DNA of 64,000 nt. It comes from Chondrus crispus (Eukaryota > Rhodophyta > Florideophyceae > Gigartinales > Gigartinaceae). Location of the stretch: positions 190,406-254,405 of the forward strand of contig NW_005178973.1 in NCBI RefSeq assembly GCF_000350225.1, given 5' to 3'. The translations under genes and the position numbers were made by a program. The notes below the pieces were generated by a model. That model did no database searches and was not told the DNA's origin. It worked only from the letters and a program-made list of their open reading frames with translations. Within the stretch, counting starts at the first letter, position 1. Each line of letters opens with the position of its first letter. This document shows positions 52,205 through 62,088 of this stretch, one piece after another.

Positions 52205-52683
52205 TGTACAAAACCATCGAAATGTAGCATTTATATCTGGGTGGAAGAAGTTAGTGGTTGTGAACCGCGTGCTCTCTGAAGCAAGGAAGCGGCCAAAATT
52301 TGATGCTCCAACAGGTCTCTTCATTGAAGAGCTCATAAAGACGACCGGTGTAATGATGTGATTCGAATTCGTGAATCACATCCATCCGTGAACATATGCT
52401 AGTACTGTACAGTACTCCCAGTTGTTGCCACGACGAAACTACTGCTGGCATTGTTCAGGACAGCCAACGGTATCGCATCTTTTTGATCGCACATCAACTT
52501 GCGTACACCACTCTAATTTCATAAGCGAATACTGACCTTGGTCCCCACAGATGAATATTAACTTCACGAGTTTAGCAGCGGTGGCCAGATGCAGTGCGAG
52601 CATAAAGCATCCAACTTAGGAGCACACGAAGCCTTCCAGGGCAACCCACCCAATCCCCATATTCTTCCGCACCTTGCACTGGC
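52205..52683. other. Spacer upstream of the sulfotransferase
   Basis: Contains overlapping TACTGTA/TACAGTA at 52403-52414 (CTAGTACTGTACAGTACT). No gene is recognised. Confidence 0.45.
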
Positions 52684-53658
52684 ATGGACAAGAAATCTCA
52701 AGCAAATGCACTCCTGGACCGCCTGTCCCGCGTGCTTGAAGGCATGGTCAAACCTACTGGTCTGCGCCACTACCGCCCGGAACCTACGGATCTCATCATC
52801 GCAACCTATCCAAAAGCTGGAACAACGCTCCTGCAAAACTTAACCTATCAGGTCGTTGTTGCCACAGGCGGCGCCCCTCCATTCGACCCCGACGGCCTTG
52901 CTTTCGAAGACATCAACCAAGTTGCGCCGTGGCTTGACTTCGGTCCTGAGTTCGGGGTTATGGAAGCTCCCACGAACCCCAGAATTTTCAAGACGCATTC
53001 GTGCGCGGATCAATTCAATCTTGACAAATCGCGATACATCGTATGTGTTCGGGACCCGCTGAAGTACCCGGCCAGTTTTCTCGACTTCTTGCTGGAGCCT
53101 TTATTGGGAGAGAATGTTACTGATGACGAACTGAAAAGAGAAATCTTTGATGAGCTTGTATCGAGGTATTTACTTGGGTTACCGCCAAGCAATGCTTCGT
53201 CGGAAACGGCGTTTCGTCGATACGGGTTGTGGTTCGATCATGTGAAGAACTGGCTCTTTCCATCGCGACGGAATGTGCTGGTGCTTTTTTACGAAGACGT
53301 GGTAGCGGACGTTGGAGCTACAGCGAGAAGGGTTGCGGGGTTTATGGGTCGTAGTCTTTCCGACGAGGCAGTTCAGACAGTCGCGCAAAGGTGTGACCGA
53401 CAAACGATGGCTGCCGATAGCAAGTTTCGATCACAATCCACAAGATATGGGTTAGGGATTGGTAACGCAGAACTCGTGTACTGTTTTCCGGAGAAGCGGA
53501 AGGGGTTCACTGAGTTTTCGCTCAGAGACAAACATGTCGAAGCCGTTCATATGAAAATCCAAGAAACGTTCGGCGTCAGTGACTATCAAGCACTGCGAGA
53601 ATTAGTCAACGGGCGCGAAGACGCGAGTGCAGATGCTTTGCCTACAGATATACTTTAA
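52684..53658 (+). CDS. Sulfotransferase (PAPS-dependent, Sulfotransfer_1)
   Basis: 324 residues, intronless, soluble with no signal peptide. The PAPS 5'-phosphosulfate-binding loop is LIIATYPKAGTTLLQNL (near residue 38-54), and the 3'-phosphate-binding segment is SRYIVCVRDPLKYPASF (about 118-134). The catalytic histidine is in PRIFKTHSC. YGLWFDHVKNWL and VLVLFYEDVVAD match later conserved blocks, but the usual RKGxxGDWK end is degenerate (RSQSTRYGLGIGN...). It belongs to the cytosolic-type family and transfers sulfate to small molecules or glycans; whether it acts on algal galactans such as carrageenan cannot be read from sequence, and lack of a signal argues against a Golgi location. Confidence 0.9.
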   Translation: MDKKSQANALLDRLSRVLEGMVKPTGLRHYRPEPTDLIIATYPKAGTTLLQNLTYQVVVATGGAPPFDPDGLAFEDINQVAPWLDFGPEFGVMEAPTNPRIFKTHSCADQFNLDKSRYIVCVRDPLKYPASFLDFLLEPLLGENVTDDELKREIFDELVSRYLLGLPPSNASSETAFRRYGLWFDHVKNWLFPSRRNVLVLFYEDVVADVGATARRVAGFMGRSLSDEAVQTVAQRCDRQTMAADSKFRSQSTRYGLGIGNAELVYCFPEKRKGFTEFSLRDKHVEAVHMKIQETFGVSDYQALRELVNGREDASADALPTDIL

Positions 53659-55330
53659 GTGCCTTCGATACTTTGGCCCCTTTCTAGTATCTACTGTAGG
53701 TAGCAAATGGCCTCAGATGAGGGCAACTGACCTTGTACAAGATTACTTCTAACTTGCAAGTTATCGTCTCGGTCATGATCAAATTATCATGCAATGAAAT
53801 GATGTCATTGTGCTGCAGTGACAAACGGCTCTGCTGTGAAATAGGCACTGCTCAACTGGACTAATCGGGTGCATTCAATCTGAACATTGTAATGCCATGG
53901 ATTGAGTACTGAGGTTGGCCAAGCAGCAGAGAAGAAAGATTTCCACGTTATGCTCGAGCAAGGTTTTTAACAATCTTTTATTTATCGCTTGTCCTTTATG
54001 TGCGCCGAATGCTTACCCGATGCGAACACTGCAAAAGCGGCAGTGCCTCTCATGAGATGTTCTCTGGGAGAGCAGGTTAGATGGGGCGGGGCGGGGGGTG
54101 GAGGAGAATTAGGGTCTGAACTACCAGGGAGGTGGATCAAGACTTGGCGTTGGCACTGGGGGAGGGTAGCAATCGAACCCCGACAGCCTGTTAGGATGCC
54201 GTCCTCAGACTTCATGCAGCCGGATTCTCCGACGGCGTGTGCACTCAGACAATTTCCCAGTTTCCCCAAATGTTGAATTGATCCATACAAGACTTTTTCA
54301 AGTATAGCAGTTTTCGCCACATCGTAAGCTTCCTTTTTTTTCCCGCATACATAAGCAAATCTCGGATTGTTTTACGCCGAGGAAGAAGAGCATTTTTAGG
54401 AGTCTCATGTAGTCTATTTGGATTCTTCTAGAGTGTAGTTTCTGAACCAAAACCGCGGAAACAAACTTACGCGGCCATTCGAAGAAGGCGTCATTAATAA
54501 TGTATGCCGTCTTAGTCAGGACAAGTGAAACTAATATAATGAGAGGGTGAAAAGAAAAGTTCTTCGTATTATCGCACCTTCAATGGAAGAAGTGCGTATT
54601 TCTCAGTGTTCGGACAGAGGAATTATTTTTGAAACGCTGATGGTGCAGGTAGAACCGTATCTCTTTAGGCTGAATCGGTCATGGTTGGGACTTTCAGTAG
54701 TTGTCGTTGTCGGAGTGCAGTATTGACGGCTGCTGCCCCGTTAAAAAGTCCAACAGTGCTGTACGTTGAAAAAGTAAAAGGCATGTCAGTAACCTTCAAA
54801 GATGGTTCCGCAGACTAAAACTTCTAAATGAACGTAAGAAGGAACTGTGTGATTAGAGAAACGAGACAGACAGCTTCTGAAGCAGCGAGGAACACGGGAA
54901 GCCTCGCTGGGTTGGGAGGATAAGAAAAGCGGGATACAAGATGCTTGATATTGCCGTTACGCGCTCTCAACTCAGGTTGCCTATATTTGAAGTTTGTGAC
55001 GCGTGCAAACGATTCGTAGCTCAGCCGCAGAGGTAAATCATTCCTAATTTGGTTCTGGCAGTGGTTCCGGCCGAGGGGAATCCCACGCTCAAACTCCAAA
55101 CTATACGTTTGCTTTGTGCACGACTAGAACCTGCTACTACTTACCGATAGCAAGGCAAGCTTGTGGCACTTGCTAGGTTACCCACATGTCGCAGTGCTAC
55201 TCAAAAATTCACGAACAGTCAGACTCCGAAGAAGTGAAGAAAACGTATTGTCCGTTTCGTAAGCCGCGCATTACTGCGGTCCTCCGTGGATTATGTTGTG
55301 GAGAATGTACAAGAAACCGACTCGCAATGG
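53659..55330. other. Spacer between the sulfotransferase and PPR-like genes
   Basis: 1.7 kb. A segment at 54165-54265 has a tRNA-like T-loop word but does not fold as a tRNA. The rest is AT-rich with short frames. Confidence 0.45.
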
Positions 55331-57574
55331 TTACAATAACGGCAAGACTGATCCGTCCCCAAACCCACCGGACTGCCGCTCTTGGTTGTGGCATGCGTCT
55401 TCGCCTCCGGCCTCTAAAGTATCTTTCTTTTGCGATGATTCTGATAACTCGCCTCTCTTCGCGCCCTCCACTTGCTGTGATCCCCTATCTCGAAATCTTG
55501 TAAACTCCCGCCCCCGAACGACATATTCTAGATCCTTCATCTCAATGTTTGCCATGAGCATAATATCTTTGCAAACATCCATGGACTGTCGTCTCGCAAA
55601 CGATATCACCACTTTCTCCACAATATGGGCTAGTTGGGGCATGCCCAGGATCTCCGACGAATTCAAAACAAGCTTCCTAGTACGCTCCCAGTACATTGCA
55701 TCACACACCTCAACATGCGCCATCAGAAGATGCTTGAGACCAGATACGGTTAGTCTAAGATGAGGATCCGCCGCAACTGCATCACGAGCATACTCCAACG
55801 CTCGCTCGCCCTCCCCTTTGCGCACGCATCCGACCAAAACGCAGTCAATCGCATGCCTTGGAACTGCGACTCGTTCTTCCTTCATTCGCTCGTAAAGAGT
55901 CATGACCATCTCAGGTCCGTCTGAGCTACCCTCACGACAATGTGCAAAATTAAACATCATCTGGAAGTATGCGTCCTCAACTTCTCGTTGCGACGCCGCG
56001 CTCTTGAAATCCCCGTCCCCTCGCTGTGAGAGAAAGATTTCGAATTCTTCCATCGCAGGACCCGTCAGTCCTAGATGAGCATATGCTCGTGCAAGAGACA
56101 ATCGCGAATTCGCTGTGTGAACGACGCCAGACACGGCCATATGCTCACTCATCGCCTGGAGCACGCTCTCCCACATAGTCACAGACAACGCACGTCTCCT
56201 CGACGGCGACGTGTACGCGCCAGGAATAACACATGCACTGAATACCAATCCGTACGTCACTGGTGTAGGCACGACGCCAGCCGTTGTCATGTCTGACAAC
56301 AACGAACTTACCATTTCCGGATCATTGCAATACCGCAGCTGTCCCGCGAAAAGATTATACGTCTGGACAGTTAGGGGTATTCCTGCCTGTCGCATTTTCT
56401 GAACCCACTCCTTACCAGCCGCCAGCTTGTCCAAAACGCGCTCGTCGCATCGCAAAATTGCTCCCAGAGCCATCGAAAACCCCTGTTCATCCAGCTGAAT
56501 ATGATGCTCCTTCAAGCTATCGATCCGATCCCTAGTCTCCGACAACGAAAGTCCGGCATGTTGAAGGACTTTAAAATACGACCCCGCAATAGGAAGCGAT
56601 GTGGAGAAGCCCGGCAATTCCATTCTCCAGAGCGCATCAAAAGCAGACAACGCCATTTGTGACGCCGGGCGCGCCGCCGCCGCGAACGCCTTCGACGCGG
56701 AGGTGATCAGGAAGGCCATCGCCGAAGGGTTCTCTGTATAATGCTTCTTCCCTAACCCGGTCTCAGCATCGTACAGATGGTCGTGCACCCACGTCATGAG
56801 CAAGTCCAACGCCGTGCCACCGCCGCGCCACCCGGAGACCACCAGCGCGGATACAGCCGCGGCCAGGACGCCGAGCTCGCCTCTGAGCTGCGGGTTCCCC
56901 TGCACCTTCCTCCACAGGTGCATGACCTGTCGCGTATCCCCCCTCACCGAGCGCAGGGCGGCCTCAGCTTTCATGACCTTCTTGACGTCGCGCCTATTCT
57001 GCGTGTCGCGCTTCCCCAGGCCGCCGTCCCTCATGGCTCGCAGCCAGGCCTCGCCGTCGCCGCCCCCTTCCACGAAAAACTCTGCGGCCGTGGCCGTGTA
57101 CATCGGGCCGGCGGGGGCCTTACTCAGGGTGCTGCTCATGGCGAGACCATCCAGGCGCTGCAGCTCGTCGGCCCTCTCCAGCTGCGGGGTCCTCTGCGCG
57201 GCGCGGGTGACGGCGGCGAGGATGCGTGGGTCGAGCGGCAGCCCCCATTGGCGCGACCTCTCGAGGACGTCGACGGCCGCGGGGACGTTGCGCTCCCGGC
57301 ACAGGGCGTTGACCACAGAGGCGACGGCGGTGGGGGTCGGGCGCGGCATGGCGCGGAGCACGGCCTCGGCGGCAGCGGCGTCCGGGACTTGCGCCACGGC
57401 GAGGATGAGGGTCTCGTGCAGCGCGTTGGAGCGCAGCGAGCGCGGGCGCTTGCAGAAGCGGCGCACGCCGCGCTCGAAGTCGCCGCGGCGCAGGTCGCAG
57501 ACGATGGAGGACTCGCTCGGGATGCCGTTCTTCGCGCGGGCCGGCTTGGGATCGGCGGGGGCCGTGCAGAGGAG
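55331..57574 (-). CDS. Pentatricopeptide-like repeat protein, 5' end in gap
   Basis: At least 747 residues; the frame is open to the gap edge at 57574, so the start is missing. The sequence is a succession of helical hairpins of about 35 residues, for example VASVVNALCRERNVPAAVDVLERSRQWGLPLD and VQTYNLFAGQLRYCNDPEMVSSLLSDMTTAGVVPTPVTYGLVFSAC, the second an almost canonical PPR unit. PPR proteins bind organellar RNA in plastids or mitochondria; a transit peptide would lie in the gap. The C terminus is charged (GREFTRFRDRGSQQVEGAKRG) without an SMR or DYW domain. Repeat number and targets cannot be determined here. Confidence 0.75.
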   Translation of the reverse strand, partial: LLCTAPADPKPARAKNGIPSESSIVCDLRRGDFERGVRRFCKRPRSLRSNALHETLILAVAQVPDAAAAEAVLRAMPRPTPTAVASVVNALCRERNVPAAVDVLERSRQWGLPLDPRILAAVTRAAQRTPQLERADELQRLDGLAMSSTLSKAPAGPMYTATAAEFFVEGGGDGEAWLRAMRDGGLGKRDTQNRRDVKKVMKAEAALRSVRGDTRQVMHLWRKVQGNPQLRGELGVLAAAVSALVVSGWRGGGTALDLLMTWVHDHLYDAETGLGKKHYTENPSAMAFLITSASKAFAAAARPASQMALSAFDALWRMELPGFSTSLPIAGSYFKVLQHAGLSLSETRDRIDSLKEHHIQLDEQGFSMALGAILRCDERVLDKLAAGKEWVQKMRQAGIPLTVQTYNLFAGQLRYCNDPEMVSSLLSDMTTAGVVPTPVTYGLVFSACVIPGAYTSPSRRRALSVTMWESVLQAMSEHMAVSGVVHTANSRLSLARAYAHLGLTGPAMEEFEIFLSQRGDGDFKSAASQREVEDAYFQMMFNFAHCREGSSDGPEMVMTLYERMKEERVAVPRHAIDCVLVGCVRKGEGERALEYARDAVAADPHLRLTVSGLKHLLMAHVEVCDAMYWERTRKLVLNSSEILGMPQLAHIVEKVVISFARRQSMDVCKDIMLMANIEMKDLEYVVRGREFTRFRDRGSQQVEGAKRGELSESSQKKDTLEAGGEDACHNQERQSGGFGDGSVLPLL

Positions 57575-58047
57575 NNNNNNNNNNNNNNNNNNNNNNNNNN
57601 NNNNNNNNNNNNNNNNNNNNNNNNNNNNNNNNNNNNNNNNNNNNNNNNNNNNNNNNNNNNNNNNNNNNNNNNNNNNNNNNNNNNNNNNNNNNNNNNNNNN
57701 NNNNNNNNNNNNNNNNNNNNNNNNNNNNNNNNNNNNNNNNNNNNNNNNNNNNNNNNNNNNNNNNNNNNNNNNNNNNNNNNNNNNNNNNNNNNNNNNNNNN
57801 NNNNNNNNNNNNNNNNNNNNNNNNNNNNNNNNNNNNNNNNNNNNNNNNNNNNNNNNNNNNNNNNNNNNNNNNNNNNNNNNNNNNNNNNNNNNNNNNNNNN
57901 NNNNNNNNNNNNNNNNNNNNNNNNNNNNNNNNNNNNNNNNNNNNNNNNNNNNNNNNNNNNNNNNNNNNNNNNNNNNNNNNNNNNNNNNNNNNNNNNNNNN
58001 NNNNNNNNNNNNNNNNNNNNNNNNNNNNNNNNNNNNNNNNNNNNNNN
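57575..58047. other. Assembly gap (473 N)
   Basis: Unresolved sequence between two divergently transcribed genes. It covers the 5' end of the PPR-like gene and probably the shared promoter region. Confidence 1.
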
Positions 58048-58066
58048 CCCCCCCCCCCCCCCCCCC
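58048..58066. repeat. Poly-C run at the gap edge
   Basis: Nineteen C residues directly abut the gap, only six bases before the WD40 gene start codon. The run may be real or a sequencing artefact. Confidence 0.8.
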
Positions 58067-58072
58067 TGCACC

Positions 58073-58990
58073 ATGGGCGCACCGACGCTCTCAGTCAAGA
58101 AGACGTGGCAGCTGTCGCGGCACGTGGACGCGGTGGTGTCCGCGGGGGCGGGCAACGCCGTCGCGGCGACGTCCTCGCTGACGGGCTCCGTGTGGGACGG
58201 CCGCGTGCACGGGCTCATGGGCGCGGGCCAAATCGAGGCCGAGATTGAGGTGGACACGGGCATCGCGGACCTTTGCGTGCTCGACGAGGGGCAGTTCATC
58301 GCCGGGTGCGACGACGGCTCGGTCCGCGTCGTGCACTCCGGCGGCGTGCTGCCGTTGCCCGGCGGCCATAACGCCACCGTCATGTCCGTCGCCGTGTCCA
58401 GCCAGAAGAAGTTCGTCGCGTCCGGGGGCAGCGATCGCGCCGTCTTGTGCTGGAACCTGAAAGAGCCCACGAACGAGCCGATGCGCTTTGAAGGACATAT
58501 CGATTCGGTCAATTCTGTCGACTGGAACAATTCCGGCGATCGGTTACTCACGGCCAGTTCTGACGGTTTGGCTTGCGTCTGGGATGAGAGGGCCAGTCAG
58601 TGGAAGGCCGCTATTACCCTGCCGGCTGGCTTGCATGTTTATTCGGCCGTCTTTGCTGGCAAGGGGACCAACGTAGTGCTTACGACCGAGATGATGGAGG
58701 TTGTTGCATTTGATATTAGGTCGGCCATGAAGCCAACATGGAGAAAGGGCGGCTTCCTCGGTGTTGCCCACTGCTTGAGAACCAATCCGCACAACGAGAA
58801 CATTGTCGCTGTCGCCTCAAATTGCCCCGCAGTTTCACTGGTTGACGTCGCAAAAGGCGAGATCGTGTCGCGGTCGCTACATCATACGGACTACGTTAGG
58901 AGCGTCGCGTGGGATCCGAAAGAAGAATCAAGGCTTTTCAGTGGGTCATGGGATAAGAGCGTCACGGAGCTTGTTGTTGGTGCGTCATGA
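58073..58990 (+). CDS. WD40 protein, WDR77/MEP50-like
   Basis: 305 residues, intronless, start in an ACCATGG context. About six WD-type blades are visible: LDEGQFIAGCDDGSVRVVH, VSSQKKFVASGGSDRAVLCWNL, GHIDSVNSVDWNNSGDRLLTASSDGLACVWD, TEMMEVVAFDIRS, NPHNENIVAVASNCPAVSLVDV and HHTDYVRSVAWDPKEESRLFSGSWDKSVTEL. The overall pattern and the SLVDV...HHTDYVRSVAW ending recall WDR77 (MEP50), the partner of the PRMT5 arginine methyltransferase in the methylosome. The family call is tentative among WD40 proteins. Complete at both ends despite its closeness to the gap. Confidence 0.75.
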   Translation: MGAPTLSVKKTWQLSRHVDAVVSAGAGNAVAATSSLTGSVWDGRVHGLMGAGQIEAEIEVDTGIADLCVLDEGQFIAGCDDGSVRVVHSGGVLPLPGGHNATVMSVAVSSQKKFVASGGSDRAVLCWNLKEPTNEPMRFEGHIDSVNSVDWNNSGDRLLTASSDGLACVWDERASQWKAAITLPAGLHVYSAVFAGKGTNVVLTTEMMEVVAFDIRSAMKPTWRKGGFLGVAHCLRTNPHNENIVAVASNCPAVSLVDVAKGEIVSRSLHHTDYVRSVAWDPKEESRLFSGSWDKSVTELVVGAS

Positions 58991-59094
58991 GTTGGTGCCG
59001 CACCGACGAATTAACCATAGGGGCACTGCGGTTCGATGTGACAAAATATTCGCTAGGGTATGGGACAAAGATAAAACAACCAATGCACTGACTG

Positions 59095-60036
59095 TTATAC
59101 ACCACGCCTGTCACCCCAGAGTTCTATATGCACCCGGTGCGAATAGTTGAATCCATGTTTCTGGCAAACGTCAGTCAACCAACGACCATTTTCTCGTATT
59201 GTCTCGGAGTCCTTGGAACAAACGCAGGCGTATCGACAAAAAAAAGTAAGCATTAGTCAGAAGGAGGACTGAGACTCGATCGAAAGCCCAGTAATCTCAA
59301 CAAGGGGCACTGCCGAGCCGCAAATACATACCGTTCCAAGGGGCATGAGGAAAACACGATGCGACGGGATATCGAGCTGCTCGACGATTCCGCACACCTC
59401 GTCAAGATCGCGGTGCTCACCGACGACAAACTTGAGCACAGAGTTCGGCCAAGCAAGGCATTCCTTCAAAACTTGCAGTTTAATCCTTTGCTCAACAGGC
59501 TGCATAGAATTCTCTAGCTTGGGGCTGACATTCAAATGTACGCCTCGAGGTAAACCCTCCGGACTAACGGTTCCATTTGTCTCAAACTCGATGGCGAACC
59601 CGTCGTCAATAAGACGAGTCACAAACGCTTGCAGATGCTTCTTCTGCAGCAGCGGCTCTCCCCCCGTGATAACGACGGCTCTGATCCCCTCTCCCGCGAG
59701 GGCGCGCACGTCGCGGAAGAGGTGATCGGTAGTGGTACGGGTGAGCTCGGTCCTCTTGTCGTAAATGCGGGGCTGGGCGTGCGGACCTGCTCGGGCGGCG
59801 ACCTTGCGATGGCGGTCGCGGTCAAAGAGCCAGGTGTAGGGCGTGTCGCACCAGGCGCACGAGAGGTTGCAGACGCCGAGACGGGTGAAGACAGACGGGC
59901 GGCCGGTGAAGGGGCCCTCGCCTTGCACGGACGCGAAGACCTCAGAGAGAAGGAGGGTCGGCGGCTTGAGGGGCTTGGAGGTGGATGCGGTGGAGAAAGA
60001 AGGGCGTAGAAGAATGCCTCGCGCGACGCGAAGCAT
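59095..60036 (-). CDS. QueE-type radical SAM enzyme (7-carboxy-7-deazaguanine synthase-like), two exons
   Basis: Exons 60036-59332 and 59211-59095, intron 120 bp (GTATGT...AAG), phase 0; 273 residues. QueE converts 6-carboxytetrahydropterin to 7-carboxy-7-deazaguanine in queuosine and deazapurine synthesis. The sequence shows EVFASVQGEGPFTGRPSVF, the cluster motif CNLSCAWCDTPYTW (C56, C60, C63) with the family's CDTxY, TGGEPLLQ (125-131), FETNGT, NVSPKLENS, KFVV and, in exon 2, ENGRWLTDVCQKHGFNYSHRVHIELWG. The second exon was placed from family similarity. The N terminus MLRVARGILLRPSFSTASTSK looks like an organellar presequence. A stretch of about 27 residues after CDTPYTW, common in QueE proteins, is present. 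Confidence 0.9.
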
Positions 60037-60454
60037 TGCACAAGAGAGCTGAGGGGGGAGACGGTGTATAGGTGAAAGCGGGAGGTGAATTCATTTGGTG
60101 GGGGCAGTTGTGCTCGTGGCTCGTGGTGAGATGCATCATTGAAGTGTTGGTCTTGATGTCGTCATCAAGATCTCAATTCGGTGCAGTCACCCTCTCACAC
60201 CCCCCTTTGCCACCCTACTTTCTCAAAAACTGTTCCCCTATCATACCTCTCTACCCCCCACAATTTTGGTCTCCAATTTCCCGTACAGTATTGGTGCAGT
60301 CGTACAGTACTGTAGCCGCAATAGTACGGTAGTAACCTTGTGAGAATGCTGACAGTATCCTACCACCTTTGTACAGTAAGGTTCTGGACAGTACTGTATC
60401 CCTTCCTTCAGTGGCGAGGAGCGTCCGACGGAAAGTTCATCAACATTATTTTAA
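60037..60454. other. Spacer with a dense cluster of TACAGTA/TACTGTA
   Basis: Occurrences begin at 60284, 60303, 60308, 60372 and 60392 within about 115 bp, upstream of the QueE gene. No gene is recognised. Confidence 0.6.
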
Positions 60455-60666
60455 GAGAATTTTTCTTACGTGCCCCTTTTATTTTGGAATTTTCCTTACA
60501 TACCCTACCCCTTATTATGAGCCCCATTTCTTAAATAAGTACTTTCTCCATTTAAAAAAGAAAATGCGTTCCAAATTACCCCCCCCCCCCCCCCCCCCGG
60601 GTGGAAGAGTAAATTGAATACGCAAGAAAAATTCCAAAATAAAAGGGGCACGTAAGAAAAAATCTC
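60455..60666. mobile_element. MITE with about 45-bp terminal inverted repeats, Mutator-like
   Basis: 212 bp. Left arm 60455-60499 and right arm 60622-60666 are inverted copies, sharing CTTACGTGCCCCTTTTATTT with a few mismatches outside that core, beginning GAGA and ending CTC. The element is flanked by a perfect 9-bp direct repeat TTATTTTAA (60446-60454 and 60667-60675), the target-duplication length typical of Mutator-like elements. The interior holds no coding region and includes a poly-C run (about 60580-60598). Confidence 0.9.
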
Positions 60667-60675
60667 TTATTTTAA

Positions 60676-61172
60676 AGATACTGTACTCGTACAGTATTTA
60701 GATGGCCTTCTATCATCGACCTTTGCATTATTTCTCCGCCCAATACTGTACTTCTCCGCTGCGTGTGACCCTTCCTCGGATGCCCGGATGCGCGCCGCTT
60801 CCTACCCCTCTGTGGTAGCTGGCTTGTCAGGATGCTCACCACCAACACCAGACATCGCGTTGCCATGTTCCTTGCATCGCGACGAATCGCGCAAAACAGA
60901 TGCAGATCGTGAGATGTTGCATGGACAGCAGTAGTTTTGAACCAACTACGCTCGCTCTAGTGTCTATTATCCCACGAGGATTAATTAATCCTTTTTCCAG
61001 CACCATGCTGGACGGTAAACGGCTGGATTTGGGAGCAAATGGACACCGGGAACCGATTCAGCGCCCTTTTTATTAGCTTGGAGGCGATGGGCGCCTTTTA
61101 CATCGAGCTATCATAACCTCCACCGGCAAAAAGGGCCACCACGCCAAGCTCAAGGTCACGCTGCGCTCAACC
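60676..61172. other. Spacer before the piggyBac-like sequence
   Basis: TACTGTA/TACAGTA at 60679, 60690 and 60744. The last 200 bp (GAGGATTAATTAATCC and following) may be the upstream part of the piggyBac-like element. No inverted terminal repeat is identified. Confidence 0.4.
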
Positions 61173-61424
61173 ATGTCATCTCTGGCAAAACAGCAGATTG
61201 GGGCGCGAGTACACGCCAGAGCGCACCTTGCCTTGGGAGAAGCGGAGTCTAAACGATTCTACGGATCTCTTTACAAGGAGACCCTGGTGTCAGGGGGGGT
61301 GCTGAGGGTGGAAAAAGAGGCCGGAAAAGAGAGGGTGAGCATCTTCCTCAAAGTGAAATGGGATTCTCTGGCCGGTCAGCGGGACAGGCGCATCAGTGTG
61401 CGCAGTGTCACGCTCGGGGATCCT
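61173..61424 (+). pseudogene. PiggyBac-like transposase fragment, N-terminal part
   Basis: 84 codons starting MSSLAKQQIG and ending ...VTLGDP, where a solo LTR interrupts the frame at the target ATCCT. If the LTR and one ATCCT copy are ignored, the frame continues in phase with the sequence at 62094 (PLVTPAPQQHH). The N-terminal part itself has no recognised domain; the piggyBac assignment comes from the downstream half. Confidence 0.5.
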
Positions 61425-62088
61425 TGTGGGATAACTCTTCTCCGCCCTGGGTTGGGTGAGAGGCGGAGGCTTTAGCGAGGGAGCACGCGGCGCGGACGCG
61501 ACGCGCCAATTGAACCCTCCGACGAGCTCGCGAAAAGGGAGTGGCTCACTGGCCGGTTACGCGCAGTCGCCCCGTGGTGCGTGAACGGGAGCGACCGGTA
61601 ACGGGTTAGAAGCCAGCGCGCGCGGCGGACAACCGAAACGGACGTACGTAGGCGCAAAAGGGACGGGGGCGAGCTTGCCCCAGTTTACTGGTGGGGACGG
61701 GTGTCAGGTCTTAACCCCTCAGAGGGACGCCTCGGACACCTGTCCCAGTATACAGTACCTGCCGCCTAGTGCGTACCAGGTACTGTACGCCATTAAAAAA
61801 CTAGCGTCTCGATTCCTAATTACCGCGCGGACGCTGCAGCTACACGTGTGTACTACTGTACACACGCGCTGCTTACGGACTACCGCACGGATGCCACGTG
61901 TGCTAGCGTACATGTAATACTAGCAGACTACCGCTTGGCCGACACGTGCACTACTGTACACGTACGCCAGATTACGACCACTCAGCACGCGCGCGCTCCC
62001 TACACGTGGGCACACCCGCCCACGTGTCCACCGTGCACGGCCGCACTGTTAATAATATCCCCGCGCGCGCGTCCGTCGTTATACTACA
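61425..62088 (-). repeat. Solo LTR of the element 2 family (copy A)
   Basis: 664 bp, inverted relative to the LTRs at 16282 and 25203. Perfect 5-bp target duplication ATCCT at 61420-61424 and 62089-62093. No internal retrotransposon sequence is present. Confidence 0.95.

Noticed and set aside
54165..54265. Possible minus-strand tRNA (GGTTCGATT word and nearby hairpins)
   Set aside because: The T-stem closing pair is G-G rather than G-C, and no acceptor or anticodon stem of correct length forms around it.
56777..58181. Plus- and minus-strand frames running through the N gap
   Set aside because: They exist only because N codons are not stops; the real genes are the PPR-like gene (minus) and the WD40 gene (plus, from 58073).
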